From the IMG/VR virus record IMGVR_UViG_3300031576_000030, positions 1-64,000 of that record: a stretch of 64,000 nucleotides of DNA. The stretch is one strand, 5' to 3'. The position numbers and the translations under genes were made by a program. The notes beneath the pieces were generated by a model, which was not told the origin of the DNA, searched no databases, and saw only the letters and a list, made by a program, of their open reading frames with translations. This document shows, piece by piece, positions 1 through 8,193 of the stretch. The DNA comes from a virus. Position 1 is the first letter of the stretch. Every line of letters begins with the position of its first letter.

Positions 1-19
1 GTGGCGACGGTGACGCCCA

Positions 20-319
20 CTAGATACCTAACTTCAAGCGAACCTGGGCGGGGGTGTCGTAGCCAGGGTAGCGGCCCTCGGCCAGGATGAAGATGGCGTG
101 GATTTTCTCGATGAACAATGCTTGTCCCACTTGTGCGCCTGGGGCGAGGGCAGCCAGCAGGTCGTACTCGACGATGTCGGCGGCGGTCATGCTGAACATA
201 TCGATCACCTGCTGGCGGGTGAGTTGCGCCGCGATGCGCTGTGCGTTGGCGGCGAAGAAATCATGCACCGGGATTTTGGGCTCGCCGAGATCGCCCATGA
301 GTCGCTCAACGAGTGGCAT
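20..319 (-). CDS. Small late-operon protein of unknown function
   Basis: A 99-residue protein, the last complete leftward gene before the left edge. I do not recognise a family. It is rich in Ala and in hydrophobic residues, with no membrane segment or Cys motif. Its place downstream of the tail tube gene would suit a tail-assembly chaperone, but the secreted protein gene 888-2267 and two homing endonucleases lie between, and I see no slippery heptamer. The start ATG is at 317-319, just left of the opposed HNH promoter. Coding is likely from codon use; the role is unknown. Confidence 0.6.
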   Translation of the reverse strand: MPLVERLMGDLGEPKIPVHDFFAANAQRIAAQLTRQQVIDMFSMTAADIVEYDLLAALAPGAQVGQALFIEKIHAIFILAEGRYPGYDTPAQVRLKLGI

Positions 320-322
320 CAG

Positions 323-351
323 TTGCTCCTAATCCAACCATGTGATATAGT
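323..351 (+). promoter_or_regulatory. Extended -10 promoter for the HNH gene
   Basis: TTGCTC (323-328), a 17-bp spacer and TATAGT (346-351), with TG at 343-344 forming an extended -10. It sits in the short gap between the minus gene starting at 319 and the plus-strand HNH start at 385, so the endonuclease can be expressed independently of the late arm. Confidence 0.6.
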
Positions 352-384
352 TATCCCATATCCAGCCACATCGGGAGAAATCAC

Positions 385-891
385 ATGGACTACAGAAAAT
401 TCAGCCGAACTAAGAATGTCGGTATGCCCATAGAAGAACGATTTTGGGAAAAGGTTGATAAGCGCGGCCCGGATGAATGTTGGGAATGGCAAGGAGCCAA
501 GAATCGCCCTGGCTATGGTGCAATTAGAAATGGAGACAGAACTATACCCGCCCATCGGATGTCCTATGAGATTCACAATGGCAAGTTTGATCCGATCATG
601 CTGATCTGTCATACCTGCGATAATCCGCCTTGTGTCAACCCCGCTCATTTATTTCTTGGCTCCTATCTGGACAATTACCTAGACGCATCACAAAAGGGAC
701 ATGTCTCTAAACCCCCGCGCAACTTGGGCGAGAAACATGGCATGTCTATACTTACAGTAGAAAAGATACGATCCATTCGACGGTTGCGTTCCGATGGCAT
801 ATCCCAATCAAAAGTAGCCAAGAGATTCAATGTACACAAAAGCACCATCAAGGATATAGACGCTAGACGTACTTGGGCACATCTGCCCTAA
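385..891 (+). CDS. HNH homing endonuclease
   Basis: A 168-residue free-standing HNH endonuclease. The N-terminus carries the FWEKVDKRG..CWEWQG signature shared by phage HNH homing enzymes. The nuclease core lies at about residues 56-90, with HRMSYE, CHTCDNPPCVNPAHLF and Cys pairs that bind zinc. A C-terminal helix-turn-helix (about 130-165, IRRLRSDGISQSKVAKRFNVH) is the DNA-recognition part. It lies opposite to the surrounding late genes, has its own promoter and a GGGAGA ribosome site at 373-378, and is AT-richer than its neighbours, all typical of recent insertion. It overlaps the end of the opposed gene by 4 bp. Confidence 0.9.
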   Translation: MDYRKFSRTKNVGMPIEERFWEKVDKRGPDECWEWQGAKNRPGYGAIRNGDRTIPAHRMSYEIHNGKFDPIMLICHTCDNPPCVNPAHLFLGSYLDNYLDASQKGHVSKPPRNLGEKHGMSILTVEKIRSIRRLRSDGISQSKVAKRFNVHKSTIKDIDARRTWAHLP

Positions 892-2267
892 TTCCCATCA
901 GAAATCCAGCCCGACGGAGACGCGCCGGGGTCGGTCTCGGCGCAGACGACACCACCACAGAAATAGATGTCTCTCTCCGGCGTGTTTGCCGGAGTCGGAT
1001 TGCTTACTTTGGCGGCTGACAACTCCGAACTGTACGTACCCACAAAGGCTTCTATTACTTTGATGGGTTGGCAATCCAGACCAATCGGCGCAGAACAGGC
1101 CGGATTAATTATTCCATAACGGGTCACGAAGCCCGTTGCCGTCACCCGGCCATTCATCTGACCATCCGTGTCCCACCCGGACAGTCCATCCCAGGCAACC
1201 GGAATGGTACCCTTGACCTCATGGATAGTGCCGCTACTATTGTTATAGCGACAGCCCTGCTGGGCATACGTCCCGCCCCCATCCATCGAACACATCCATA
1301 GCCAAGTAAAGGGCCAGGTCAAATCAGCGGTGTCGAAAATCTGATAGTTATCCCGTATGCGAAATAGCAAGTTGAACAAGGTCGATCCGGGCGGTCTCGG
1401 CCCGCTACCAGTAACTTTCGACGTGACGATACTGTTGACATTCTGGTTGATCGCCAGAACCGCCTCGCGGCTCGTTTGACAGTTCGCCACACCCGTGCCT
1501 GCACAGCCCACCGCCCAATACTGTCCGAAGGCACAATCGTAGAGCGGAAGGAAATTATCAGGATAGGGTGCGGTTTCCCCTTGATAGCCAATACATCGTT
1601 CTCCGAACTCTTGAAGTTGTCCCAGGTAGATATAACCCTTGTCAGCAGGGTTATCAGGCTTGCATTGGCGCAGCAGAGCTACGCTGCTGTGATTGCGGGC
1701 CTCCAGTTCCACCGACTGTGGGCCAAAGTCATGGTATTGAATCGCATAGGCGTCTACGGCGATTGTGCCGCTCTCGAATCCAACCTTACAACCCTGAGGG
1801 GCTGCCACACTCACTTGCCACTTGTAACCACCGTGCTTGTGCGTGTTCTCCATCGGGCTGGACGGGTTGGTGTGACCGATACCCACGTTGCCTAGGAGCG
1901 CGTACAAATCGAAGCCTGGAAAGGCATCGACCACAGCCTGGACGAAAGGATTCTCTCCGTGCTCGTGGTCGTAGTGGCAACCTATCGCGCTGTTCCATAG
2001 GGTGTGAAACAGGCTATTGTCATGGGCAACACATAGCGGCGCAGATGGGTAAGGAACGATGGTGCCCGCTGGAGTCTCCGTCAGGGGTGGAATGACGGTG
2101 ACGGTCGACGGCAGCGTCGCAGTTGGGGTATTGCCGACAGGGACGGTAACGGTCGGTGTCGGCGTAATCTTCGCCCCACCTGGTTTTTTTGCCGCTCGCC
2201 AAACGATCACGCCCGTCGCCACGACCGCGAGGGCGACGACGACGATGGCTATTCTATTTTTCTTCAT
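888..2267 (-). CDS. Membrane-anchored or secreted Cys- and His-rich protein
   Basis: A 459-residue protein with a positively charged N-terminus and one hydrophobic segment (about residues 5-24), followed by a Pro/Thr-rich linker (about 34-75) and an extracellular domain with many Cys residues and a CHYDHEHGENPF motif near residue 98. That motif could bind a metal, which is inference. Such linkers are common in Chloroflexota surface proteins. It sits in the tail part of the late arm with a GAGAGG ribosome site. It could be a cargo gene altering the host surface, or a virion-associated protein. No enzymatic family is recognised. Confidence 0.65.
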   Translation of the reverse strand: MKKNRIAIVVVALAVVATGVIVWRAAKKPGGAKITPTPTVTVPVGNTPTATLPSTVTVIPPLTETPAGTIVPYPSAPLCVAHDNSLFHTLWNSAIGCHYDHEHGENPFVQAVVDAFPGFDLYALLGNVGIGHTNPSSPMENTHKHGGYKWQVSVAAPQGCKVGFESGTIAVDAYAIQYHDFGPQSVELEARNHSSVALLRQCKPDNPADKGYIYLGQLQEFGERCIGYQGETAPYPDNFLPLYDCAFGQYWAVGCAGTGVANCQTSREAVLAINQNVNSIVTSKVTGSGPRPPGSTLFNLLFRIRDNYQIFDTADLTWPFTWLWMCSMDGGGTYAQQGCRYNNSSGTIHEVKGTIPVAWDGLSGWDTDGQMNGRVTATGFVTRYGIINPACSAPIGLDCQPIKVIEAFVGTYSSELSAAKVSNPTPANTPERDIYFCGGVVCAETDPGASPSGWISDGN

Positions 2268-2278
2268 GGGTCTGCCTC

Positions 2279-2566
2279 TCAGGAAACTTCCGCGAAACAG
2301 TCCGCGTGGGCATTGAGCAGGTCAACGGCCTCGGTCAAGCGCACCTGAACCACGTCGCCTAACACGTATACCCCGCCCCCCGGCAGGCGCAGGCCCTTCA
2401 CCACCTTCAGTTTGCGGGTGAGCGGCAGACCCTGGTTGGCCTGGGCGAAGAAAAACTCAGGAGGCAGACTTTCGCCCGCCTCCAGGATCGCCAGCACTTT
2501 TCGCTTCGCCACCTCCCCGATGTCCGAGCCGGAGACGGCGGCGATGAGTTCATCGCGGGTCATGGT
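2279..2566 (-). CDS. Small structural or assembly protein
   Basis: 95 residues when started at the ATG at 2566, which follows an AAGGAA ribosome site. The longer frame to 2614 has no such site. The C-terminal half (GGGVYVLGDVVQVR followed by an A..LL repeat) resembles small beta domains found in phage neck and tail proteins that end in an AE-type tail. Its place next to the tail region suggests an assembly role. The LAGLIDADG promoter lies directly upstream on the opposite strand. Confidence 0.6.
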   Translation of the reverse strand, partial: TMTRDELIAAVSGSDIGEVAKRKVLAILEAGESLPPEFFFAQANQGLPLTRKLKVVKGLRLPGGGVYVLGDVVQVRLTEAVDLLNAHADCFAEVS

Positions 2567-2607
2567 AGGATTCCTTGTATGTTCAAGTATAGGTACACCA
2601 ATGTTAG

Positions 2608-2636
2608 TTGACACATTCTAACAGTTGGTGTACTAT
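2608..2636 (+). promoter_or_regulatory. Consensus sigma-70 promoter, probably giving a leaderless mRNA
   Basis: TTGACA (2608-2613), exactly 17 bp, then TACTAT (2631-2636). The ATG of the LAGLIDADG gene is at 2643, six bases after the -10, where the transcription start is expected. No Shine-Dalgarno sequence can fit between them, so the transcript would be leaderless. Confidence 0.7.
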
Positions 2637-2642
2637 CTTCTT

Positions 2643-3221
2643 ATGGCGCAAGCACGTACCCAACCGGTAAAAAAGTTTTGCGTATCCTGCGGCGATCCAT
2701 TCCAGGTTTGCCCTCCTGGACGGGCGAGTCGTTACTATCCTGACTACACCAGTCAATATTGCTCAAGGAGGTGTAGAGATTTATCACGTTTCCGCCACGG
2801 CAATATCTGTGCGAAACTCTCACCCACTCAATCCGCCTACATCGCTGGATTCCTAGACGGGGAAGGTTCGATTATGCTATACCGCCGCCGCGATGCAGTC
2901 GCTCTCCGCGTAACTTTTTCCAACACAAAACTCGTTTGCCTAGAGTGGATTCGAGATACGGTTGGCATGGGATCAATTGTCACAACGCAACTAGCAAATA
3001 AAAATCACCACGCCTCGTCTTTTCTCCAACTCAATTCCGATTCGGCAGCATCACTCCTCAAACAAGTTTCTCCATACCTTATCCTCAAGCGCAAGCAGGC
3101 TGACATTGCCATTGATTTTCAGGACAAACTCCATATCCCCAAATGGAAAACCAAACGCCAATGGCAATATCGATCCCAATCACGCATGAAGAAATTAAAC
3201 GCGCGCGGCAAAGAAGTTTGA
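2643..3221 (+). CDS. LAGLIDADG homing endonuclease
   Basis: 192 residues from the ATG at 2643. A TTG start at 2625 is possible but lies inside the promoter. The N-terminus has a treble-clef-like zinc site (CVSCG..C near residue 13, YCSRRC near 42). The LAGLIDADG helix is YIAGFLDGEGS (about 66-76), whose acidic residues bind the catalytic metal. There is a single LAGLIDADG motif, so it probably acts as a dimer. It is opposite to the late genes, has its own promoter and is AT-richer than they are. The zinc domain joined to a single LAGLIDADG unit is a less usual arrangement. Confidence 0.85.
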   Translation: MAQARTQPVKKFCVSCGDPFQVCPPGRASRYYPDYTSQYCSRRCRDLSRFRHGNICAKLSPTQSAYIAGFLDGEGSIMLYRRRDAVALRVTFSNTKLVCLEWIRDTVGMGSIVTTQLANKNHHASSFLQLNSDSAASLLKQVSPYLILKRKQADIAIDFQDKLHIPKWKTKRQWQYRSQSRMKKLNARGKEV

Positions 3222-3228
3222 TCTACCT

Positions 3229-3948
3229 CTATCCGCCCGAGGTCAGAGAAGCCGTATAGGTGAACTGTATGGAATCACCGCTGACCACGTTTATCGCTGA
3301 GAACACGCTGCGGTCCCACAGCGAACCGCCGCCCGTCGCCGCCTGGTCGAAGATGCCGTGTTCGGTGACAGCAGCCGTGGCGTCGAAGGTCAGCGTGCCC
3401 ACGGTGCGCAGTTGGTTGGCCGCCGGTTGGCTTTCGGTGCCCGTGGCGCGCGTGTTGTCCGGGTTGAGGGCCGTCGTGCTCTCGGTGCCCAGGGCTGTGT
3501 CGGTCGCCGCTTCAGCGGCAACGCCCGTGCCGCAACCGTGGAAGTGCAGGTTGGTGATGTCCTTGGCGTCGTTGTCCCAGTCGTCGACCACGAAGGCCAC
3601 GCCCGCCTCGGTGATGACTCGGTAGGCCACCGTGCCGTAATCCTGCCACACGCCCACACTGCGCGCGTAGGCCAGGGCCGCTTCGCGCTGGCCGCTGTCC
3701 CGCAGCGACTCGTAATAGGCGCGCTGCTCGTCGCTCAACCGCCGCACGCGCACCTCCAACTTCGGGGTGATCGTCAGCACTCCGAAGGCTTTGGAAAACG
3801 CCGGGGCGATGGAGTGGCCGAGCCAGCCACGCCAATAGACCGGACGAATTGCATTGCGCACGCGCCAACGCCAATCCGCTCGACGGTAGGCATGAAATAC
3901 TTGGGCCTCCAACTGGCCGCGCGCGGTCATGACTCCTTGGGTCTGCAT
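3229..3948 (-). CDS. Phage structural protein, tail or head-tail region
   Basis: 239 residues. The C-terminal half contains the pattern NLHFHGCGTGVAAEAATDTALGTE-like (about residues 130-155), which recurs in many phage virion proteins as a beta-sheet domain. The middle (DWDNDAKDITNLHF) leads into it. It follows the tail tube gene with a 9-base gap in the late operon. I infer a virion component without assigning a place. It ends with a Ser/Gly-rich tail. Confidence 0.6.
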   Translation of the reverse strand: MQTQGVMTARGQLEAQVFHAYRRADWRWRVRNAIRPVYWRGWLGHSIAPAFSKAFGVLTITPKLEVRVRRLSDEQRAYYESLRDSGQREAALAYARSVGVWQDYGTVAYRVITEAGVAFVVDDWDNDAKDITNLHFHGCGTGVAAEAATDTALGTESTTALNPDNTRATGTESQPAANQLRTVGTLTFDATAAVTEHGIFDQAATGGGSLWDRSVFSAINVVSGDSIQFTYTASLTSGG

Positions 3949-3957
3949 GGCTGCCTC

Positions 3958-4956
3958 CTACAAATCGTTGCGGTTGGAGACCACCAGGCCGCCCGAATCC
4001 AGCGTGGTCTCTTTGGCGACCGTCAGCCCCCAGCGCATGGTCGCCAGCCCGCGCACCTGGGCGCGCGTCGGCGTGCCGGATTGAACGCGGCAGTTCTCCA
4101 AACGGAACATCTTGAGCGTGTTCAAAGCCTCGGCCTGTTCTGGGTCGAACACCCGGATATAGGCATTGAACAGCGCCGAGGGCAGGCCCAAATCCCAACC
4201 GGAACCCGAGGTCTGGAATAACTTGTCCAGCGGTTGGTCGTCGGTCGTCAACAGATCGAAATCGCAGGTCACGTCTGGGCTGTCGGACAATGTGCCCACC
4301 AGCGCCCGCCGACCGAGTTCGCGTATCGATTCAATTGGGTACACGCCTCGGACGTTGAAGGCTTGCAACCGGAACGCGCGGGTGGAGGCCAGAGAACCGG
4401 AGGTGAACCAGATGCGGGCTTCCTTGCCGTGGATGCCTCCCGGCGACACATCGTCCAGCGTGCCCCAGACGCTGTGCGGGAAGCCCGAGGTGTACCAGCG
4501 GCCCGTCGTGCCTTCCAGCGTCCAGGTCGCCATGATCGCGTCGCGTACGGTGAAGCGGAACTGCACCTCGGCGATGCGGCAGCCGGTGACTTCCAACTCT
4601 TTGTCGATGGTGCCCGCGTCGTTGCGTCCGATGAGATAGGAGGTGATGCTCTTGCCCAGCAGGTCGCCCAGGTGATAACTCTGCGCGCCAGCCGGGTTGG
4701 GGTTCTTGCCCGCCAGAAGGAAGTCGGCCTCGGTGTTGTGCAGGTTCTCGTCGAACACCACCCGGTACTCCGCCGGGTCCTGGGTGACGCCGATCTTGCC
4801 CACCCGCCCCAACTCGTAGTAGGGGTTGGTGCGGTACTGCACCGTCGGCTCGGCCCGCTGCACGCGGTCGACCCAGATCTCCGAACCGGAGGTGGTGTTG
4901 CGCAGATATAGACCAAAACGGTGGCCGTAGAAGGCTACGGCGGATGGATCGGCCAT
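3958..4956 (-). CDS. Probable major tail tube protein
   Basis: 332 residues, beta-rich, without membrane segments. The call rests on gene order (after the neck and tail-completion genes and before small tail genes) and on the pattern of a repeated tube-like half: GCRIAEVQFRFTVRDAIMATWTLEGTTG resembles the strand-loop-strand core of tube proteins. It is longer than the usual 150-250 residues, so it may carry an extra surface domain. A tail fibre or sheath-like role is less likely. It starts 13 bases after the stop of the preceding gene. Confidence 0.55.
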   Translation of the reverse strand: MADPSAVAFYGHRFGLYLRNTTSGSEIWVDRVQRAEPTVQYRTNPYYELGRVGKIGVTQDPAEYRVVFDENLHNTEADFLLAGKNPNPAGAQSYHLGDLLGKSITSYLIGRNDAGTIDKELEVTGCRIAEVQFRFTVRDAIMATWTLEGTTGRWYTSGFPHSVWGTLDDVSPGGIHGKEARIWFTSGSLASTRAFRLQAFNVRGVYPIESIRELGRRALVGTLSDSPDVTCDFDLLTTDDQPLDKLFQTSGSGWDLGLPSALFNAYIRVFDPEQAEALNTLKMFRLENCRVQSGTPTRAQVRGLATMRWGLTVAKETTLDSGGLVVSNRNDL

Positions 4957-4969
4957 CGGCTAATCTCCT

Positions 4970-5506
4970 TTACACGTCCCGCGTCCAGCCACGGGCACGA
5001 ACGATGAACCAGTTGTCGAACGCGCCTTGCTTCCGCAGGGCGTCGTCGACGATAGGCCCTTGATCGACGTCGACGGCGTCGGCCAACAGCGCGCGTTCTT
5101 TTTCGATGAGGTGATCCGGCGTCGTGAAATCATAGATAATGACAGGTCGCAAATTTTCTTGCAGATAACCGGCCAGGAAAGTCGCCTCGCTCTTTTGCCG
5201 ACCGAAACAGTGCAGTTGGGCCAGGAACATCCGGCCCTTGGTGTTGCCCAACTCGTAGGACTGGGCGCGCACCGTCGTCTCCAAGGCCACCAGCGGCAGG
5301 CTGGTCATCACGGGCCGCACCGGGCGGCTGACCAGGAAGACGCACGGACGCGAGGGCGTGAGCGTTCCCTTCTGCACTCTCAGCAGATCCTCCTCGCCAT
5401 AGACCGTGTAAGGCGACACGCCCGTAGCCGGTTCGGGGTTGGAGAGCAGTAGTTCCACCCGCCGGTGCAGGCTATTGCGGATGTCCCGAATGCGGTCAGT
5501 TGGCAA
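4970..5506 (-). CDS. Tail terminator or neck protein
   Basis: 178 residues. The N-terminal MPTDRIRDIRNSLHRRVELLL helix and the later mixed sheet fit the size and position of the tail terminator (gpU-like) family, which closes the tail tube and joins it to the head. It overlaps the HK97 gp10-like gene by 11 bases, showing translational coupling. No motif is decisive. Confidence 0.5.
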   Translation of the reverse strand: MPTDRIRDIRNSLHRRVELLLSNPEPATGVSPYTVYGEEDLLRVQKGTLTPSRPCVFLVSRPVRPVMTSLPLVALETTVRAQSYELGNTKGRMFLAQLHCFGRQKSEATFLAGYLQENLRPVIIYDFTTPDHLIEKERALLADAVDVDQGPIVDDALRKQGAFDNWFIVRARGWTRDV

Positions 5507-6098
5507 CGAGTGCCTCCCTCACCATCTGCGGCAATCGGTCGCGCCAGGCCGCCAGCGTGCGCGTCGTGAAATGTGGAGAATCGCCTTCCTCCAACCCGGC
5601 GCTGTAGGCCGATTCCTGCCACGCCGGAAAATCCGCCGACTGCACGTAGAAGTAGCGGGCCGCCTCCCCCCGCGCGTAGGCCGGGCCGCCGTACAGACCG
5701 GCGCGCCGCTCCAACTGCAACACGTCCCGCCCTGCCTGGGGCAGGAACCACCAGGCCAGCCGTGCCTCCCAAGCCCGCCCGTGCGCGTCGGTGTGGTTGC
5801 CGATGCTCCGCGTGCGAAACTCAGGGTGATCTTCCAGGAACTCCGCGATCAACCCCTCGGGCGCGTCCACCTCCGGCCTGCCCAACCTCTGCTGATCCCC
5901 CACGCCGATGCTCCAGCCGTACTCCTGGCGGGCCAGGCCTCCCACCTCTCCCACCGCCTCGGCTAACGTCCCCGTGTCGCGTGGAGACGCCGCGCTCAAC
6001 TCGTCGGCGAGCCGGCCCGCGAGGCGCTCGACAGCGGCTGGACTTCGTAGGGATTCGAGCCGTTGTCGGAGGTATTCGCGGGTGGCGTCAAGGGCCAT
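5496..6098 (-). CDS. HK97 gp10-like neck or tail-completion protein
   Basis: 200 residues. The stretch ASPRDTGTLAEAVGEVGG (about 37-54) matches the P.DTG.L..S motif of the gp10-like neck family, followed by a beta core and a C-terminal amphipathic helix. It lies between connector genes and the probable tail terminator, the usual place. Its start overlaps the end of the upstream gene by 103 bases in another frame, longer than normal for this phage, so either this start or the upstream stop is uncertain. Confidence 0.6.
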   Translation of the reverse strand: MALDATREYLRQRLESLRSPAAVERLAGRLADELSAASPRDTGTLAEAVGEVGGLARQEYGWSIGVGDQQRLGRPEVDAPEGLIAEFLEDHPEFRTRSIGNHTDAHGRAWEARLAWWFLPQAGRDVLQLERRAGLYGGPAYARGEAARYFYVQSADFPAWQESAYSAGLEEGDSPHFTTRTLAAWRDRLPQMVREALVAN

Positions 6099-6328
6099 AG
6101 GCGTTTCGCCAGATTCACCAGCGTCAGCATTTCCTCGGCCACGGTCACGCGCAAGATGGCGTTGGCGTGGGAGGCGCGCATGGCGCGTATCGCGCCGTTG
6201 AACACGTCCATGATCGCCGCCCGGCTGACTGCATCGCCGTAGATGTCGTTCACGTCCAGCGCCCGCCGCATGGCGGCGTTGGATTCGACTTCAAATTTCG
6301 CCATCTGCACCGCCAGGTAGGTGTCCAT
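5996..6328 (-). CDS. Small connector-region protein
   Basis: 110 residues. The first 75 residues are helical (MDTYLAVQMAKFEVESNAAMRRALD), while the last 35 read like an out-of-frame shadow of the following gp10-like gene, with which it overlaps by 103 bases. The N-terminal part is credible because it fills an otherwise empty operon interval and starts two bases after the previous stop. The long tail may reflect a lost stop codon or an assembly error. Confidence 0.5.
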   Translation of the reverse strand: MDTYLAVQMAKFEVESNAAMRRALDVNDIYGDAVSRAAIMDVFNGAIRAMRASHANAILRVTVAEEMLTLVNLAKRLWPLTPPANTSDNGSNPYEVQPLSSASRAGSPTS

Positions 6329-6329
6329 G

Positions 6330-6818
6330 TCAGTATCCCGCCGCCCGCCACAGGGGTTGGTAACTCTGCACGACGACCACGTATTCCTCGATCTGCCCCA
6401 ACCCGGCTACCTGGATGGCGGTCGGGCGGAAGGCATGGCCGTCGATGAAGAAATAAGCGTCCTGATTGTTCAGGCAGGCTTGCATCGTCAGCAGGTCGCG
6501 CGGATTGACGGTCAGGAAGGTATCGCCCACCTGCGCACCGGGCGGCACCTGGCCGAAGGTCAACAGCGCCTGGTCGACGTGGCGCACGTTGGCGTATAGG
6601 CGGCTGATGGCAAACGTCGCCGTGCGGCCCAAGCCGTCGCAGAACTCGCAGGCGGGATCGATGCCGCTGTTGTTCAACTCGTCGAAACCGCAACCGGGCG
6701 AGGTACATTCGACCAGCATCGGCACGACCGCCGCGATGTGCCGACTCGACAGGCGCGTGCTGGCGAGGTCGCCGATCATATCCACCCGGTCGCGTGAAGT
6801 CACCGCCATGGGTCTCAT
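6330..6818 (-). CDS. Head-tail connector protein with zinc-type Cys motif
   Basis: 162 residues. A CTSPGCGF..CEFCDGLG cluster (about 37-62) looks like a zinc knuckle. The later part (DLLTMQACLNNQDAYFFIDGHAFRP) resembles small beta-barrel stopper proteins of siphovirus necks. Gene order between the adaptor and the gp10-like protein supports a head-closure role. Two Met codons near the start (residues 1 and 4) are both possible. Confidence 0.5.
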   Translation of the reverse strand: MRPMAVTSRDRVDMIGDLASTRLSSRHIAAVVPMLVECTSPGCGFDELNNSGIDPACEFCDGLGRTATFAISRLYANVRHVDQALLTFGQVPPGAQVGDTFLTVNPRDLLTMQACLNNQDAYFFIDGHAFRPTAIQVAGLGQIEEYVVVVQSYQPLWRAAGY

Positions 6819-6821
6819 CGT

Positions 6822-7619
6822 TTAGCCAAAGGGCAAGAGCGCGTGACTGCTGCGCAGGCCGCGATAGTCGCCCAACTCCGAGGCCGTCTGCCACTCCAAG
6901 GTCTCCACGTATTCCAGAGTCATCGGCTCTCCGATGAACGCCCCCAAATTCTCGCCATCCACGTAGTACACGTCCTGCGCGACTTCCAACGCGGCCAGCA
7001 GGTCGCGCTCGGCGGCCTGCAGCGCTAATTCCAGGTTCTGCGGTCGCCGACTCTTGCTGACCGACATGCCGCGTATCGTCTCGCGCCAATCGAAGTCGGT
7101 GTTGGCGCTGCCGGTCAATAGCATCAGCAGGTAGGCCAAGCGGCAACAGGCCATGTAGAAGGCGATCTGCGTCTCCTTGCCGGAGAGCGGATCGCCTCCG
7201 CCCGCGTCCACCACCAGGATCTGCGCCGACTGCTCGGTGGCCTCTGCCCCTCCCCCGTCCACCAGTTTCCAGCCGCGCGACCAACGACCCTCCATCTCGG
7301 TGAAGCCGCCCATCAGCACGCTCATCTGCTGCCCCAAGGTGTAGGGGGTGAAGGTGTAGGTGGCGATGGGCTGCGTCGTCGGCCCGGAGCCGGTCGTCAC
7401 CTCGCCCGTCTCCGTATCGACCACGCCCGACAGCGGGCTGGCTCCCAGGTAGACAGAAAAAGATCCGCTGGTGAGTATCGGGGCATAGTTGGTGAAGAAC
7501 ACCCGGTTCTGCCCATCGACGACTCCCGACAGCGGATCTCTGGCGATCTTGCGCTGCGCGAATGCCCAATCGAGTCGGGAAAAACGCCTCAGCCCGGTGG
7601 TGACGAGATCGAACGCCAC
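6822..7619 (-). CDS. Head-tail adaptor-like protein
   Basis: 265 residues. The C-terminal half is helical (about 150-220). The N-terminal half holds a repeated motif: DPLSGVVDGQNRVFFTNYAP (28-47) and SPLSGVVDTETGEVTT (61-76), suggesting a duplicated beta hairpin of the kind seen in phage wedge-like domains. It abuts the next gene with one base between stop and start. Position after the capsid genes supports an adaptor role. Confidence 0.5.
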   Translation of the reverse strand: MAFDLVTTGLRRFSRLDWAFAQRKIARDPLSGVVDGQNRVFFTNYAPILTSGSFSVYLGASPLSGVVDTETGEVTTGSGPTTQPIATYTFTPYTLGQQMSVLMGGFTEMEGRWSRGWKLVDGGGAEATEQSAQILVVDAGGGDPLSGKETQIAFYMACCRLAYLLMLLTGSANTDFDWRETIRGMSVSKSRRPQNLELALQAAERDLLAALEVAQDVYYVDGENLGAFIGEPMTLEYVETLEWQTASELGDYRGLRSSHALLPFG

Positions 7620-7620
7620 A

Positions 7621-8142
7621 TTACAACGCCTCGATCTCCCCGATCACCCCACGCAGATATTTCAGCATCTTGGGCCGGTTACGGTAGCGCGTCTCCAGAT
7701 CGATGATGGCCCTCAGGAACGGAACGTGCGTATCTTTGCAGTAGCGCTTGTTGACGCGCACGCCGTTGGGCGTCATGCCGCCGGGTCCCAGGAGTGTATG
7801 CACCTCCAGCGCCTGCTTGACCTGTGCGTCCAATTCGTTCTCGTAGCACACCCGACGAGCGATATGAGCCAGCGTGTCCGACAGGTTATAGACCTCATCC
7901 ACATCCGGGCGCACCGGCAGCGGAATTACCGCGCTGCGGCGGATGGTGAGCACGGCATCCTCGGCCTCGGCATGCTGCATGTCGCGGGCGAAGGTCGGCT
8001 CGTGCAGCCAGCCTTCGTGTACCGCTACCTCGACTCCAGGGGGGATAACGACTTCCTGCCGGACGCCGTCGATCACCCCCTGGTAAGCGCGGTAGCCATC
8101 CTCGGCGTGCGAGGCCAAGAGGAAGATGATTTCTTCATCCAT
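7621..8142 (-). CDS. Uncharacterised virion morphogenesis protein
   Basis: 173 residues, no recognised family. It begins with MDEEIIFLLASH and is mixed alpha/beta, with a basic C-terminus (KRYCKDTHVPFLRAIIDLETRYRNRPK). It is the first gene after the major capsid protein, where connector proteins or a capsid accessory protein are usual. Expression is by operon continuity. Confidence 0.5.
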   Translation of the reverse strand: MDEEIIFLLASHAEDGYRAYQGVIDGVRQEVVIPPGVEVAVHEGWLHEPTFARDMQHAEAEDAVLTIRRSAVIPLPVRPDVDEVYNLSDTLAHIARRVCYENELDAQVKQALEVHTLLGPGGMTPNGVRVNKRYCKDTHVPFLRAIIDLETRYRNRPKMLKYLRGVIGEIEAL

Positions 8143-8193
8143 GTCCTTTTCTCCTGCTAGACCGAACCTTAGGAACCTAGCCGTTCCTCCAGC

